Shown here: piece by piece, positions 43,119 through 53,709 of the stretch | Numbering within the stretch: the stretch's first letter is position 1 | Layout: each line of letters starts with the position of its first letter | NCBI RefSeq assembly: GCF_011045835.1 | Contig: NZ_CP047349.1 | Location: forward strand, 868,001 to 932,000 | Direction: 5' to 3' | DNA: 64,000 bases | Source of the DNA: Proteus terrae subsp. cibarius | GTDB taxonomy: Bacteria > Pseudomonadota > Gammaproteobacteria > Enterobacterales > Enterobacteriaceae | The notes under the pieces: generated by a model | The model's database searches: none | What the model was told of the DNA's origin: nothing | Seen by the model: the letters and a program-made list of their open reading frames with translations, nothing else | Made by a program: the position numbers and the translations under genes

Positions 43119-44159
43119 TTAGGCTAATTGTCTAAGTAAATTCTCTACAGGTGCTGCTAGCCCTACGGTTGCAGGTGTCTGTAAGTTATACCAAAGTCCT
43201 TTTTGCTCCTCCATCATAGAGGTAAACGCTGAGAGTTTTACGCAAATTGGCACAATATCTAAATGAAAGTGGCTAAAAGTATGTCTAAATGAAATCAGTT
43301 GCTCGGATTCATTATTATCAAGTCCATGCTCAGTTAACCATTGTTCTAAAAGCGCTTGTGTTTCAAATTGAGGAAAGGCAAATAACCCACCCCATATTCC
43401 TGCTGGTGGTCTTTTATCCAACCAAACAAGATTATCATATTGTAAAATAAGAAAATAAGTTGTTTTTTCTGGGATGACTTTTTTCGGTTTTTTCCCAGGA
43501 TAATCCGCCCAATTATTTTGAGCATAAGCGATACAGCCAGTATTTAATGGGCATAATTCACATTTAGGCTTACTTCTTGTACAAACCATGGCACCTAAAT
43601 CCATCATTGCCTGATTAAAATACTCTATACCTTCGGTTGGGGTGACGTTTTCGCTGATCTCCCACAATTTATTTTCAACTTCTTTTTTACCCGGCCATCC
43701 TTCAACTGCATAACAACGTGCTAAAACACGTTTCACATTACCATCAAGAATTGGATAAGGTTTTTTCAGTGATAACGATAAAATAGCACCAGCGGTTGAA
43801 CGTCCAACACCGGGTAAGGCACAAACGTCCTCAAAGGTATCAGGAAACTGCCCTTGATGTTTATCTACAATGTGTTGTGCCGCTTTATGTAAGTTTCTTG
43901 CTCTTGCGTAATAACCAAGGCCAGTCCAGAGATGAAGTACTTCATCTAGAGGGGCTTTAGCTAATGCGTTGACATCAGGAAAACGTGCAATAAAACGCTC
44001 AAAATAAGGAATAACCGTTGCAACTTGAGTTTGTTGCAACATTACCTCTGATAACCATACGTGATAAGGCGTTTTTTCTTGCTGCCAAGGGAGCGTTTTA
44101 CGCCCATATTTGTGATACCAATTGAGTACGACTTGCGAAAATTGCAGAGCTTCCATCAT
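43119..44159 (-). CDS. mutY: MutY, adenine DNA glycosylase
   Basis: The 346-residue enzyme has the catalytic Glu in [19 protein letters not shown], the helix-hairpin-helix [20 protein letters not shown] with catalytic Asp in [11 protein letters not shown], the 4Fe-4S cluster [17 protein letters not shown] (C-x6-C-x2-C-x5-C), and a C-terminal Nudix-like domain. It removes A mispaired with 8-oxoG. Tandem ATGs stand at the start. It is divergent from trmB, as in enterobacteria. Confidence 0.97.
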   Translation of the reverse strand: MMEALQFSQVVLNWYHKYGRKTLPWQQEKTPYHVWLSEVMLQQTQVATVIPYFERFIARFPDVNALAKAPLDEVLHLWTGLGYYARARNLHKAAQHIVDKHQGQFPDTFEDVCALPGVGRSTAGAILSLSLKKPYPILDGNVKRVLARCYAVEGWPGKKEVENKLWEISENVTPTEGIEYFNQAMMDLGAMVCTRSKPKCELCPLNTGCIAYAQNNWADYPGKKPKKVIPEKTTYFLILQYDNLVWLDKRPPAGIWGGLFAFPQFETQALLEQWLTEHGLDNNESEQLISFRHTFSHFHLDIVPICVKLSAFTSMMEEQKGLWYNLQTPATVGLAAPVENLLRQLA

Positions 44160-44375
44160 GTTTTATTTTATTAACTCATGTTCTGATTAAGGTAAGATTG
44201 CACCACAGAGAGAATAAACTGTAAACACTCTTAATATTTATCTTATAGAGTGATGCTTCTATGTGTGACTCTTGCTAAACTTAGTGATCTTTGGATAATG
44301 TCGGTTAAGTTGCACTCTTGCGACATTATAACGATTTTAAGTAAATAATTGGCCTAACGACTGACAGTATTAGAC
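44160..44375. promoter_or_regulatory. divergent promoter region mutY / trmB
   Basis: The spacer must hold promoters for both directions. No single pair is clear; AT-rich TATAAT-like stretches occur. No gene seen. Confidence 0.4.
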
Positions 44376-45095
44376 ATGATCAAGAATGTAATTTCTCCGG
44401 AATTCAATGAAGAGGGGCGTGCGTTACGACGCGTTCGTAGTTTTGTTCGTAGACAAGGCCGTTTAACGCCTCGTCAAGAGCAAGCATTAGAAACACAGTG
44501 GCCCGCCTTTGGCATTGAATATCAACCGGAACCCATCGACTTCAGTCAGGTTTTTGGACGCGAAGCGCCTGTAATTTTAGAAATTGGCTTCGGCATGGGT
44601 GCATCGCTCGTGACTATGGCAAAAAATACACCAGAAAATAATTATTTCGGTATTGAAGTACATGCGCCGGGTGTTGGTGCTTGTCTTGCAAGTGCTGAAG
44701 AAGAACAATTAAGCAATCTGAGAGTCATGTGTCACGATGCGATTGAAGTGCTCAATCATATGATCCCAGATAATAGCTTAAAAATGGTTCAGCTATTCTT
44801 TCCTGATCCATGGCACAAAGCGCGTCATAATAAACGCCGAATTGTTCAAGTGCCTTTTGCAGAATTAATTTTAAATAAATTAACGTTAGATGGTGTTTTT
44901 CATATGGCGACAGATTGGGAGCCATATGCAGAACATATGCTTGAAGTAATGACAAGTGTTGAAGGTTATCAAAATTTGTCAGAAACTCAGGATTATGTAC
45001 CACGACCAGAAACACGACCTGTGACTAAGTTTGAAAAACGTGGTCATCGTTTAGGGCATGGTGTCTGGGATCTTATGTTTAAGAGGGTAAAATAA
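44376..45095 (+). CDS. trmB: TrmB, tRNA (guanine-N7)-methyltransferase
   Basis: The 239-residue SAM-dependent enzyme has the motif [18 protein letters not shown], then [16 protein letters not shown] and the family signature [21 protein letters not shown]. It makes m7G46 in tRNAs. The last base of its stop codon is the first base of the yggL start, indicating co-translation. Confidence 0.97.
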   Translation: MIKNVISPEFNEEGRALRRVRSFVRRQGRLTPRQEQALETQWPAFGIEYQPEPIDFSQVFGREAPVILEIGFGMGASLVTMAKNTPENNYFGIEVHAPGVGACLASAEEEQLSNLRVMCHDAIEVLNHMIPDNSLKMVQLFFPDPWHKARHNKRRIVQVPFAELILNKLTLDGVFHMATDWEPYAEHMLEVMTSVEGYQNLSETQDYVPRPETRPVTKFEKRGHRLGHGVWDLMFKRVK

Positions 45096-45421
45096 TGGCT
45101 AAACAACGTAGTCGCCGCTTACGCAAAAAAATGCGTATCGATGAATTTCAGGAATTAGGTTTCTCAGTTAAATGGACTTTCCCAGAAAATACCCCAATTG
45201 AGGAAGTAGATCGCTTTGTTGATGAACTGATCCTCAAAGTTATTGAGCCAAACGGGCTGGCATTTGATGCAAGTGGTTACCTGAGTTGGGAAGGCTTAAT
45301 CTGCTTACAACAAATTGGTAAATGTACAGAAGAACATCGCCAATTAGTCGAAAACTTCCTAAAAGAAAGCAAAATGCAAGATGTACAAACCTCTGAACTA
45401 TTTGATGTTTGGTGGGATTGA
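45095..45421 (+). CDS. yggL: YggL, DUF469 ribosome-associated protein
   Basis: The 108-residue protein begins [20 protein letters not shown] with the basic N terminus of YggL and the conserved ELGFSVKWTF. YggL has been linked to 50S ribosome assembly. It is coupled to trmB by a one-base overlap. Confidence 0.93.
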   Translation: MAKQRSRRLRKKMRIDEFQELGFSVKWTFPENTPIEEVDRFVDELILKVIEPNGLAFDASGYLSWEGLICLQQIGKCTEEHRQLVENFLKESKMQDVQTSELFDVWWD

Positions 45422-45450
45422 TAGAAAGTTATACATTTAGCAAATAATAA

Positions 45451-45476
45451 CAAGGGCATCCAAAAGGATGCCCTTG
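45451..45476 (+). terminator. hairpin after yggL
   Basis: CAAGGGCATCC (45451-45461), AAAA loop, GGATGCCCTTG (45466-45476), followed by a weak T run. It lies just before the glutaminase ribosome site, so readthrough is possible. Confidence 0.75.
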
Positions 45477-45495
45477 TCTGTCTGGGGAAGGGACT

Positions 45496-46422
45496 GTGAC
45501 TACAACGTTATCTAACGCATTACTGTCAGATATTTTGCAACAAATTCGCCCATTAATCGGGCAAGGAAAAGTCGCGGATTATATTCCCGCATTGGCTCAA
45601 GTACCTCCAGAACAGCTTGCTATGGCTGTTTATACGGTTGATGGTGAACTCTATCAATCAGGCATGGCAGATAAGCGTTTTTCAATCCAATCTATTTCTA
45701 AAGTACTCAGCTTAACGCTTGCTTTAACTCGTTATGAAGAAAATGAAATTTGGCAACGTGTAGGAAAAGAGCCATCAGGGCTACCTTTTAATTCCTTGAT
45801 ACAGCTAGAAATGGAAAAAGGAATACCACGTAATCCTTTTATTAATGCGGGTGCCATTGTTATCACTGATATGTTGCAGTCTCGCTTAAGTGCGCCTAAG
45901 CAAAGAATGTTAGAAGTGATCCGTTTTCTCACTGATACTCCTGATATTTGTTATAACTCAGTGGTTGCAAAATCAGAGATGGAGCATCTTAGTCGAAATG
46001 CCTCTATCGCTTATCTAATGAAATCTTTCGGTAATTTTGAGAACGATGTTATTACGGTACTGGAAACCTATTTTCACTACTGTTCAATAGAGATGAGTTG
46101 CACCGAGTTAGTGCGATGTTTTAGCTATTTGGCTAATCAAGGTACATGTGTGGGTAATAAAAATCAGATTATTACGCCAAGACAAACCCGCCAAATAAAT
46201 GCGTTAATGTTAACTTGTGGCATGTATGATGGTGCCGGTGAATTTGCATTTCGTATCGGTATTCCCGGAAAATCAGGCGTCGGTGGTGGCATTATTGCCG
46301 TTGTTCCCGATGCTTTTACGGTTGCAGTTTGGTCACCCGAGTTGGATAAATCAGGTAACTCATTAGCAGGTTGTGCAGCACTTGAATTATTAGCAAACAA
46401 AGTAGGGCGTTCCATTTTTTAG
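45496..46422 (+). CDS. glsB: glutaminase (GlsA/GlsB family)
   Basis: The 308-residue enzyme starts with GTG at 45496 behind GGGAAGGGA. The serine-type active site is S-x-x-K in [16 protein letters not shown], with [25 protein letters not shown] and the C-terminal [14 protein letters not shown]. It hydrolyses glutamine to glutamate and ammonia. In E. coli this neighbourhood carries ansB (asparaginase) rather than a glutaminase, so this is a lineage difference. Confidence 0.94.
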   Translation: MTTTLSNALLSDILQQIRPLIGQGKVADYIPALAQVPPEQLAMAVYTVDGELYQSGMADKRFSIQSISKVLSLTLALTRYEENEIWQRVGKEPSGLPFNSLIQLEMEKGIPRNPFINAGAIVITDMLQSRLSAPKQRMLEVIRFLTDTPDICYNSVVAKSEMEHLSRNASIAYLMKSFGNFENDVITVLETYFHYCSIEMSCTELVRCFSYLANQGTCVGNKNQIITPRQTRQINALMLTCGMYDGAGEFAFRIGIPGKSGVGGGIIAVVPDAFTVAVWSPELDKSGNSLAGCAALELLANKVGRSIF

Positions 46423-46443
46423 GTGTGTTTTCAGGAGGTTGTT

Positions 46444-47187
46444 ATGAGTTTAAAAAATATTGCTGTCACCCTGTTTTTTGTTGCTGGTACAGCAAATGCA
46501 TCACCAAGTTTTGATTGCGCTGTAATGCCAAAAGATGATTTACGCATCACCTCTGAATTTGTTGAAGTTGCGGGTTCACATGGTCTAATGGTGATTTATC
46601 CTGACGGTACATTAATTCAAAACGAAAAAAGTGCCACATTGACACCACAACAACAAGAACTGGCAAAAAAATATCAAGCCACTGTCAGACGAGATGTACC
46701 TTGGTTAAGAACGGAAACTGGGGTAAAACTGCAAGATTCGCGCAAAGTGCTTGATAAAGTGGTGATTGAAGCTTTTGGTAAAGATAGCAATATCCTCAAT
46801 AGATTAAGTCGATTAGAGAAAGATCTTAATCAGCAAATGGATAGAGTGGTCAGTATAGAACCGAATAACATTACATTCCATTCTCAAGCCATTAAAGACG
46901 TTGAAGCCAAAGGCAGGGAAATCGTAGAAAGTAGCCTTGGTGGTATGTTGCAAGACAGCATTAATGAGTTGGGGAAAAAACAGTTATTAGCCGCCGCGGG
47001 GGGGGATAGTAAAAAAGCCTTAGGTGGATTGTTAGGAAACTTAGATGGTTTTCAAAAAATTATAGATCAGGAGTGGAAACAGCAAGAAGCTGCATTTACT
47101 CAATTTGGTCAGCAAGCTTGCAGCAAAATAACCCAGATGGAGAGTCAACGAGTTGAGCTTGTCAATTCTTTAAAGGAGTCGCATTAG
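46444..47187 (+). CDS. yggN: YggN, DUF2884 protein
   Basis: The 247-residue protein begins MSLKNIAVTLFFVAGTANAS behind AGGAGG; the longer frame from 46423 is rejected. The signal peptide is followed by SFDCAVMPKDDLRITSEFVE and a helical body with KYQATVRRDVPWLR. E. coli YggN is a periplasmic protein of unknown function in the same neighbourhood. It is 21 bases after glsB. Confidence 0.9.
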   Translation: MSLKNIAVTLFFVAGTANASPSFDCAVMPKDDLRITSEFVEVAGSHGLMVIYPDGTLIQNEKSATLTPQQQELAKKYQATVRRDVPWLRTETGVKLQDSRKVLDKVVIEAFGKDSNILNRLSRLEKDLNQQMDRVVSIEPNNITFHSQAIKDVEAKGREIVESSLGGMLQDSINELGKKQLLAAAGGDSKKALGGLLGNLDGFQKIIDQEWKQQEAAFTQFGQQACSKITQMESQRVELVNSLKESH

Positions 47188-47242
47188 CCTCTCCCTACAT
47201 TACATCTAATATATAAATAGTTGGCTCACAATAATTGAAAAT

Positions 47243-47261
47243 AACAATGAAAATCATTCTT
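47243..47261 (+). promoter_or_regulatory. Fur box upstream of the siderophore-binding protein
   Basis: AACAATGAAAATCATTCTT matches 14 of 19 positions of GATAATGATAATCATTATC. It lies about 75 bases before a periplasmic iron-chelate binding protein, so iron repression by Fur is expected. Confidence 0.75.
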
Positions 47262-47333
47262 ATTCAATTGACTTGTGAGGGGAGCTGTTTAGAATGCCCT
47301 GTTTGAGTATTCCACTTAAACAGGGCAAAATTA

Positions 47334-48284
47334 ATGAAGAAGATCCTTCCTTTAGTTATCGCATCTATCCTTTCTGTAACCAGTTTCTCTGCGTTAAGCA
47401 AAACGCCAATCGAATACCAACCTAACCAAGTTATTAGCCAAAATAATGACAAGATGGTGATAAAACACCAGTTGGGTGAAACATCGGTTACTAAGAACCC
47501 TTCAAAAGTGGTTCTATTTGATTTTGGTCTCTATGATTCTTTAGTTGAGTTAGGTTTAGCCGATAAAGTGGTTGGGTTACCGTTAGGTAATGCACCTGCC
47601 TATATTAAAGGAAGTATTGCAAGTAACGTTGCTAATGTTGGTGGCATGAAAGCGCCTGACTTAGAAAAATTAGCCGAAATTAAACCTGATTTAATTATTA
47701 TTACGGGTCGCCAAGGTGCCTCATATGAGGCTTTAGCGAAAATTGCACCAACCGTTAATTTAGGCACTAACAGTGCAAATTATCTCAATTCAGTTGAGTC
47801 AAATATCAAATTATTAGGTGAATTATTTGATAAACAGCAAGCGACTCAAGAGCAAATTGCCAAATTAAATACTGTTATTGAGCAAGCCCAGAAAAAAGCA
47901 GCAGGGTCGGATAAAAAAGTTTTAGTATTATTACATAACGCTGGCAATTTAATGCCTAACAATCAAAGTGTTGTTTATGATGTTGTTAAAGCAAAAAGAG
48001 CTGAATTACCGCCTGTTGCTGAAGAAGAGAAAGGCAAGCGTCGTGTTGTAACGCCTGAAATGATCGCAAAAGCCAACCCTGATGTTATTTTAATTGTGGA
48101 TCGTAGCGAAGCTATTGGTGCTGATAAATTAGACAAAGCAACATTTGAGAATGAGATAATAAAAACAACTTCAGCCTATAAAAATGGCGGTATTGTTTAT
48201 CTACAAGCTGATCTTTGGTATCTTTCTGGCGGTGGCTTAGATAGTTTAACTAAACAAATTGAAGCGGTAGAGAGTGCGCTTTAA
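47334..48284 (+). CDS. periplasmic siderophore-binding protein (FatB/CeuE-like)
   Basis: The 316-residue protein has a signal peptide (MKKILPLVIASILSVTSFSA) and the helical-backbone periplasmic binding fold: VVLFDFGLYDSLVELGLADK, LEKLAEIKPDLIIITGRQG and VTPEMIAKANPDVILIVDR. The closest known group binds ferric catecholates and other siderophores for ABC import. No permease or ATPase gene is adjacent, so it either works with distant components or is an orphan. The upstream Fur box supports an iron role. Confidence 0.88.
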   Translation: MKKILPLVIASILSVTSFSALSKTPIEYQPNQVISQNNDKMVIKHQLGETSVTKNPSKVVLFDFGLYDSLVELGLADKVVGLPLGNAPAYIKGSIASNVANVGGMKAPDLEKLAEIKPDLIIITGRQGASYEALAKIAPTVNLGTNSANYLNSVESNIKLLGELFDKQQATQEQIAKLNTVIEQAQKKAAGSDKKVLVLLHNAGNLMPNNQSVVYDVVKAKRAELPPVAEEEKGKRRVVTPEMIAKANPDVILIVDRSEAIGADKLDKATFENEIIKTTSAYKNGGIVYLQADLWYLSGGGLDSLTKQIEAVESAL

Positions 48285-48314
48285 TTGATTAATCTTTAAG
48301 GTTTGTTATTAAAG

Positions 48315-48353
48315 AAAAATGCCCAACTGTGAATATTCAGTATGGGCATTTTT
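48315..48353. terminator. bidirectional terminator between the binding-protein gene and hemW
   Basis: AAAAATGCCCA (48315-48325) pairs with TGGGCATTTTT (48343-48353), with A and T runs on the two sides, suitable for both convergent genes. Confidence 0.88.
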
Positions 48354-48379
48354 AAGTTAGCTATTTGAAATCAGTAATA

Positions 48380-49510
48380 TTAAAGAAATAACTCAAGCAA
48401 TGAATTGAGGAACAGCTTGCCATGAGGTGTAATTTGCCAGTGAGTGTCTGATTCACTGATATAACCTAAAGACAAAGCTTCATCTATTTGATGGCGAATA
48501 ACTTCTTCAGAAAGCCCTGTGTAATCACTGAAATCTTGTCTTGGGAATGCTTCTAATAGACGAAAACGGTTCATAAAAAATTCAAATGGACGGTCATCAT
48601 TATCAACAAAATTTTGCTGGTGGAGATAACGACCTTCCATAAAACCTTTAGGATGCTTGGTTTTTACTGTTCGCATTATGCGACCATCTTCAAAGCTTAT
48701 TTTTCCATGAGCACCACAACCGATACCTAAATAATCCCCGAAACGCCAATAATTTAAGTTATGCTCACATTGAAAGCCCGGCTTACAATATGCTGATGTT
48801 TCATATTGTTGATAACCTGCTGCTGTCAGTAATTTGTCACCTTCTGAGAAAATATCCCACAGCATATCGTCATCAGGCAATTTCGGTGGACGAGAGCCAA
48901 ATTGTGTATTAGGTTCAATGGTTAATTGATACCAAGACAAATGTGGTGGCGATAACTCTATTGCTTGCTGTAAATCAGAAAGTGCTTGAGATAATGATTG
49001 GTCTGGTAATCCATGCATTAAATCTAAATTAAAGCTACGTAGGCCTAATTCTTTGGCTAAACGAGCGGCATTTTTAGCTTCATCAGCGTCATGTATGCGC
49101 CCTAAGCGAATAAGTTTATCGTTGCCAAAACTTTGCACACCAATAGAAATACGATTTACACCCGCACGTTGGAATCCAGCAAAGCGTTCAGCTTCTACGG
49201 TTCCCGGGTTAGCTTCCATAGTAATTTCTGCATTAGGGCTAACAGCAATGCGCTCTTTAACGCCATAGAGTAAATCAGCCATTGACTCAGCGCTTAATAA
49301 GCTAGGAGTACCGCCACCAATAAATATGGTTTGGATTTCACGGGAACCCACGTGAATAAGATCGGCATCTAAGTCATTGAGTAAATGTTGCACATATTCC
49401 TGATGTGGGACTTCGCCTTTTAGTGTGTGTGAATTGAAATCACAATAAGGACATTTTTGTACACACCAAGGAATATGAATATACAAACTTAATGGAGGCA
49501 ACTTAAGCAT
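48380..49510 (-). CDS. hemW: HemW, radical-SAM heme chaperone
   Basis: The 376-residue protein has the radical-SAM cluster motif CVQKCPYC (C-x3-C-x2-C) in [19 protein letters not shown], followed by [11 protein letters not shown] and [18 protein letters not shown]. HemW inserts heme into respiratory proteins; it is often misnamed a coproporphyrinogen oxidase and lacks that enzyme's extra cysteine. Its start overlaps the rdgB end by eight bases, as in E. coli. Confidence 0.95.
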   Translation of the reverse strand: MLKLPPLSLYIHIPWCVQKCPYCDFNSHTLKGEVPHQEYVQHLLNDLDADLIHVGSREIQTIFIGGGTPSLLSAESMADLLYGVKERIAVSPNAEITMEANPGTVEAERFAGFQRAGVNRISIGVQSFGNDKLIRLGRIHDADEAKNAARLAKELGLRSFNLDLMHGLPDQSLSQALSDLQQAIELSPPHLSWYQLTIEPNTQFGSRPPKLPDDDMLWDIFSEGDKLLTAAGYQQYETSAYCKPGFQCEHNLNYWRFGDYLGIGCGAHGKISFEDGRIMRTVKTKHPKGFMEGRYLHQQNFVDNDDRPFEFFMNRFRLLEAFPRQDFSDYTGLSEEVIRHQIDEALSLGYISESDTHWQITPHGKLFLNSLLELFL

Positions 49511-50096
49511 TCTTAAGAGTATCCAACATTAATTTAAGTGCTTTACCACGATGCGAATGCTGATTTTTTTGCTCTTTAGTTAATTGTGCCGCAGTACAAT
49601 TTAATTCAGGAACAAAGAAAATAGGATCGTAGCCAAATCCACCTTCACCATGCATTTCTGTGCTCAATACACCGTGCCAAATACCGTGGAAAATTAATGG
49701 AGTTGGATCGTTCTCATGGCGCATATAAACTAATACACAGTTAAATTGTGCTTGGCGTTTTTCAGCAGGCACATCTTTCATTGCATCAAGCAATTTATCC
49801 AGATTTTGCTGATCACTCGCATCAACACCCGCATAGCGTGCTGAGTAAATTCCTGGAGCACCACCTAAAGCATCAACCGAAATACCTGAGTCATCGGCAA
49901 TTGCGGGTAGACCAGTTACTTTTGCTGCATGACGCGCTTTAATCAGCGCATTTTCAACAAAGGTTAGGCCCGTTTCTTCAACAGAATCAACACTAAGCTC
50001 TGTTTGAGCAACAATATCTAAACCGAAATCAGAAAGCAAAGAGGCTAGCTCTTTGACTTTTCCCGGATTTCCTGTTGCAAGGACTACTTTTTGCAT
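49503..50096 (-). CDS. rdgB: RdgB, dITP/XTP pyrophosphatase
   Basis: The 197-residue Ham1-family protein contains [38 protein letters not shown] and the C-terminal [13 protein letters not shown]. It removes dITP, dXTP and related non-canonical nucleotides. The start is 11 bases after yggT. In E. coli yggU lies between yggT and rdgB; here it is missing. Confidence 0.96.
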   Translation of the reverse strand: MQKVVLATGNPGKVKELASLLSDFGLDIVAQTELSVDSVEETGLTFVENALIKARHAAKVTGLPAIADDSGISVDALGGAPGIYSARYAGVDASDQQNLDKLLDAMKDVPAEKRQAQFNCVLVYMRHENDPTPLIFHGIWHGVLSTEMHGEGGFGYDPIFFVPELNCTAAQLTKEQKNQHSHRGKALKLMLDTLKNA

Positions 50097-50107
50097 GAGT
50101 GTTATCC

Positions 50108-50665
50108 TTAGTAAAGCGTTACACTAAGTAGCCATTGTAAAACGTCTACACGCAGATAATTCAGGGCGTAAAGCACAAGAATAACAATCATTGCTGAGAA
50201 ATCTAAGCCACCCATCGCAGGAATGACACGACGAATCGGTGCCATTAAAGGTTCTGTTAATTGAAATAAAAGATGATCAATTGGATTACGACCTTGGCTT
50301 ACCCAGCTAAGAATTGCACGAATAATGATTAACCAGAAAATCATCTTACCTGCTGCTGTAAGCAGTTCAATAAAAGCAAATGGGAACATCAAAGAGAAAG
50401 GAATTGATGTTCCTGATAAGTAAGATGGAATAATAATACCTAGTAGGATTAATACATATGCTAGTAATATGGAGGCTGTATCAATAGGGCCAATAGAAGG
50501 AATAATACTTCTTAATGGGCGAACAATTGGCTGTGTGATCTTGACGATAAATTGTGAAAAAGGATTATAAAAATCAGCTCTGACACATTGCATCCAAACA
50601 CGTAATAACAGTACGGATGTGTAGAGTTGAAGAAGAGTCAGAATGACGAAATTTAAAAAATTCAT
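50108..50665 (-). CDS. yggT: YggT-family membrane protein
   Basis: The 185-residue protein has two YggT repeats, each with a membrane segment and the motif [23 protein letters not shown] or [23 protein letters not shown]. The family is implicated in osmotic or cell-division-linked membrane functions; the activity is unknown. It lies between proC and rdgB. Confidence 0.93.
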   Translation of the reverse strand: MNFLNFVILTLLQLYTSVLLLRVWMQCVRADFYNPFSQFIVKITQPIVRPLRSIIPSIGPIDTASILLAYVLILLGIIIPSYLSGTSIPFSLMFPFAFIELLTAAGKMIFWLIIIRAILSWVSQGRNPIDHLLFQLTEPLMAPIRRVIPAMGGLDFSAMIVILVLYALNYLRVDVLQWLLSVTLY

Positions 50666-50683
50666 TAGTTGGCCCTGATGAAA

Positions 50684-51502
50684 TTAAAATTGTTTTTCCA
50701 TTTCTTGCGCACGTTTAATCGCAGCTTGCATGGCAGAAGAGACGTTTTCAGGTAATTTACCTTCATAAAACTGCATAAGTGCAGCTGCAGTCGTTCCACC
50801 TTTTGATGTTACTTGTTCACGTAAAGTTGAGAAAGGCAACATGTGTTGTTTCTCTGCTAAAGCGGTAGAACCACTTGCTGCTTGTTGCACAATAGCTCTT
50901 GCTACTTCAGGTGAAAAACCTAAACGTTCTGCTTCTTGTTGCATTGATTCCATAAACAAGAAGAAATAAGCGGGTGCACTACCAGCAACGGCGATAATAT
51001 CATTGATGGCAGATTCTTGCTCTACCCAAACGGTTGTTCCAACACTTTTCATTAATTCATCGGCAAACTGTTTATCTTGAGATGAAAGTGAATTGTGCGC
51101 GAACATACCACTTAAACCTTTACCTACAAGGGCTGGGGTATTTGGCATAATGCGTACGAGCTGTAATTGAGTCGCAAAATAGTCGTTATAACGTGTAGCA
51201 GGAATACCAGCAGCGATAGTGAGGACTAACTTTTTACTCATATCGATATTTTGTAAGGGCTTACAAACTTCTTCCATCATTTGTGGCTTTACTGCCAGCA
51301 CAATAACATCCGCTTTCTCAACCGCATCAATATTGTCATTAGTACTATGAATACCGAACTCTTTTTCTAATGGTTCACGGCGAATGGCAGAAGGTGAGCT
51401 GACTGTAATTTTATTTGCTGGATATCCACCTTGAACCAATCCTGCAATAATGGCTTGAGCCATATTTCCAGCGCCAATAAATGCGATGTTACGATGTTCC
51501 AT
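50684..51502 (-). CDS. proC: ProC, pyrroline-5-carboxylate reductase
   Basis: The 272-residue protein has an N-terminal Rossmann motif (IAFIGAGNMAQAIIAGLV), then VIVLAVKPQMMEEV and RIMPNTPALVGKGLSGMF. The C-terminal dimer domain holds the signature LREQVTSKGGTTAAAL. It catalyses the last step of proline synthesis. In E. coli K-12 proC is elsewhere, but in Morganellaceae and many gammaproteobacteria it is in the yggS-yggT operon. Confidence 0.97.
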   Translation of the reverse strand: MEHRNIAFIGAGNMAQAIIAGLVQGGYPANKITVSSPSAIRREPLEKEFGIHSTNDNIDAVEKADVIVLAVKPQMMEEVCKPLQNIDMSKKLVLTIAAGIPATRYNDYFATQLQLVRIMPNTPALVGKGLSGMFAHNSLSSQDKQFADELMKSVGTTVWVEQESAINDIIAVAGSAPAYFFLFMESMQQEAERLGFSPEVARAIVQQAASGSTALAEKQHMLPFSTLREQVTSKGGTTAAALMQFYEGKLPENVSSAMQAAIKRAQEMEKQF

Positions 51503-51516
51503 ATAAACCTCTATTT

Positions 51517-52215
51517 TTATTTAGTCGCGTAATCTCTTGCGCCAAAAATTGCCGTTCCAATACGAACGAGTGTTGAACCACAAGCAATAGCAGCTTCCAT
51601 ATCACTCGTCATTCCCATAGATAACGTATCTATATGGGGATATTGAGATTGTAATTGTTTAAATGCGAGATGCATTTTTTCTAACACTTCAACTTGTTTG
51701 TCATAATTGCTTTCAGGTGCAGGGATTGCCATTAATCCGCGTAATTTAATGCCTGAAAGAATAGAAATTTGTGCCGCTAGTCCATCAAGTTCAGTCAGAT
51801 TAATACCTGATTTACTGTTTTCATCGCTAATATTGATTTGAATAAGGACATTTAATGGTGGCAATGAGTCAGGACGTTGGTCACTTAATCTTTGAGCGAT
51901 TTTCAATCTATCAATGGTATGGCACCAATCGAAATTCTCAGCAACAAGGCGTGTTTTATTTGACTGTAAAGGACCGATAAAGTGCCAAACTAGGGTGTGG
52001 TTATCAGCAAAATAATGGATTTTATCAACGCCTTCTTGGACATAGTTTTCACCAAACTCAGTTTGTCCACACGCTATTGCTTTTTCGATATCACTCGCAG
52101 GTTTTGTTTTACTTACTGCAAGTAATGTTATTTCTTCTGAAGAACGGCCGCATTTCTGCGCTGCTGTGTCAATGTGAGACCTGACATTGACGAGATTCTG
52201 TTTAATAGTATTCAT
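51517..52215 (-). CDS. yggS: YggS, PLP homeostasis protein
   Basis: The 232-residue PLP-binding protein has the lysine motif ITLLAVSKTKPASDIEKAI, then FGENYVQEGVDKI, WHFIGPLQSNKTR and the C-terminal SMGMTSDMEAAIACGSTLVRIGTAIFG. The role is pyridoxal-phosphate homeostasis, without catalysis of its own. It is divergent from the pilT-like gene and starts 21 bases from it, so their promoters overlap. Confidence 0.96.
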   Translation of the reverse strand: MNTIKQNLVNVRSHIDTAAQKCGRSSEEITLLAVSKTKPASDIEKAIACGQTEFGENYVQEGVDKIHYFADNHTLVWHFIGPLQSNKTRLVAENFDWCHTIDRLKIAQRLSDQRPDSLPPLNVLIQINISDENSKSGINLTELDGLAAQISILSGIKLRGLMAIPAPESNYDKQVEVLEKMHLAFKQLQSQYPHIDTLSMGMTSDMEAAIACGSTLVRIGTAIFGARDYATK

Positions 52216-52236
52216 GGCAACTCAGGAGATAATAAG

Positions 52237-53241
52237 ATGAAAATGGAAAATTTAATTGCATATAGTGTAAAGCATAACGCCTCGGATCTGCACCTTTGTT
52301 GTGGTGATGTACCACGATTGCGGATCAATGGAATACTTTATCAACAAAATCAATGTAAACCTATCACTTCTGATAGTCTATTAGCGTGGTTTTTGCCTTT
52401 TTTGAGCAACACCCAAAAGCAAACTTTTGAGAATGAGGGGCAGGTTGATACAGCACTCACGCTATCATGTGGGCAACGACTTCGTGTCAATTTATTTCGC
52501 CAACAAAAGGGGGTTTCAGCTGTATTAAGAATAATTGAAACACAAATTCCTTCTTTAGATAAACTTCGAGTACCTAAGTCGGTTTCAACACTTTTAGACA
52601 ACTATTCTCATGGGCTTATTTTAGTGACGGGAGCAACAGGTAGTGGGAAATCATCGACATTAGCGGCAATGATCAATCATTTAAACCAATATCAACGTCA
52701 GCATATTTTGACATTAGAAGATCCCATTGAGTTTATACATAGCAATAAGCAAAGTATTGTGCAGCAAAGGGAAATAGGGCGAGATGTTCAGCATACTGCA
52801 AATGCGATAAAGAGTGCTCTACGCCAAGATCCAGATGTCATTATGTTAGGTGAATTAAGAGATGCACAAAGTATTCAGTTGGCATTAACTGCAGCAGAAA
52901 CGGGACATTTGGTGCTGGCAACATTGCATACTCAAGGGGCGGTACAAACGCTTGAGCGCGTGACTAATGTATTTACAGGCAATGAGCGACAATGGATTTC
53001 ATCACAGCTAGCGTGCAGTTTAAGGGCGATAATTTCACAAGAGTTAGTCTCTTCAACTGAAGGTGGACGAGTGGCGTTATTTGAAATAATGCAGGTCACA
53101 CAGGGTATTTCACATCTTATTCGAGAAGGAAAATACCACCAAGTGACAACATTAATGCAAACAGGTAGTGAATACGGTATGCAAACCTTCATGTTAAGTC
53201 GGCAACAACGCCAACATGAAGGTTTAATTCAAGCTGAGTGA
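52237..53241 (+). CDS. yggR: YggR, PilT-like ATPase
   Basis: The 334-residue protein is a PilT/GspE-family retraction-type ATPase: Walker A GATGSGKSST, the Asp box LTLEDPIEFIH, Walker B VIMLGELRD and AAETGHLVLATLHTQGA. ATG 52237 behind CAGGAG is chosen; the frame is open to 52174 but overlaps yggS. It is encoded alone; the only other type IV pilus-like gene in the window is the prepilin peptidase at 56365. In E. coli yggR is similarly isolated and its role is unclear. Confidence 0.92.
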   Translation: MKMENLIAYSVKHNASDLHLCCGDVPRLRINGILYQQNQCKPITSDSLLAWFLPFLSNTQKQTFENEGQVDTALTLSCGQRLRVNLFRQQKGVSAVLRIIETQIPSLDKLRVPKSVSTLLDNYSHGLILVTGATGSGKSSTLAAMINHLNQYQRQHILTLEDPIEFIHSNKQSIVQQREIGRDVQHTANAIKSALRQDPDVIMLGELRDAQSIQLALTAAETGHLVLATLHTQGAVQTLERVTNVFTGNERQWISSQLACSLRAIISQELVSSTEGGRVALFEIMQVTQGISHLIREGKYHQVTTLMQTGSEYGMQTFMLSRQQRQHEGLIQAE

Positions 53242-53289
53242 TAACCTATAAGTAAGAATAGGTAATTATTACTAGTTGGAACCTATTTT

Positions 53290-53709
53290 TTAGAATTGTT
53301 GTTCAAACCAGCTTTCAAGAATAATAACGGCAGACGCTGCATCTACACTGCCTTTATCTAAGGAACGATAACCACCACGTTCAAAAAGATGAGCGCGAGC
53401 TTCTACGGTGCTAAGGCGTTCATCATGCAACGCAATTTGTACACCAAATCGACCATGAAGGCGATTAGCAAATTTTTTAGCTTGAGTTGTGACTAACTGT
53501 TCGGTGCCATCCATATTAAGAGGTAAACCGACAACCACGAGATCAGGCTGCCACTCTTTTATGATTTTTTCGATTTGAGTCCAATCAGGAATACCATCTT
53601 TTGCTTTAAATGAAGCTAAAGGTCTTGCTGTTCCTGTAACTTCTTGACCGATAGCTGCACCAATGCTTTTTGTGCCGAAATCAAAACCCATTACCGTTCT
53701 GTTTGACAT
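53290..53709 (-). CDS. ruvX: RuvX/YqgF, Holliday-junction resolvase-like
   Basis: The 139-residue RNase H-like protein has the N-terminal Asp in [34 protein letters not shown] and [20 protein letters not shown]. It acts in rRNA 5' processing and possibly in recombination. The last base of the yqgE stop is shared with its start. Confidence 0.95.
   Translation of the reverse strand: MSNRTVMGFDFGTKSIGAAIGQEVTGTARPLASFKAKDGIPDWTQIEKIIKEWQPDLVVVGLPLNMDGTEQLVTTQAKKFANRLHGRFGVQIALHDERLSTVEARAHLFERGGYRSLDKGSVDAASAVIILESWFEQQF

Noticed and set aside
44752..45015. 87-codon minus-strand frame within trmB
   Set aside because: Antisense shadow of a well-conserved gene.
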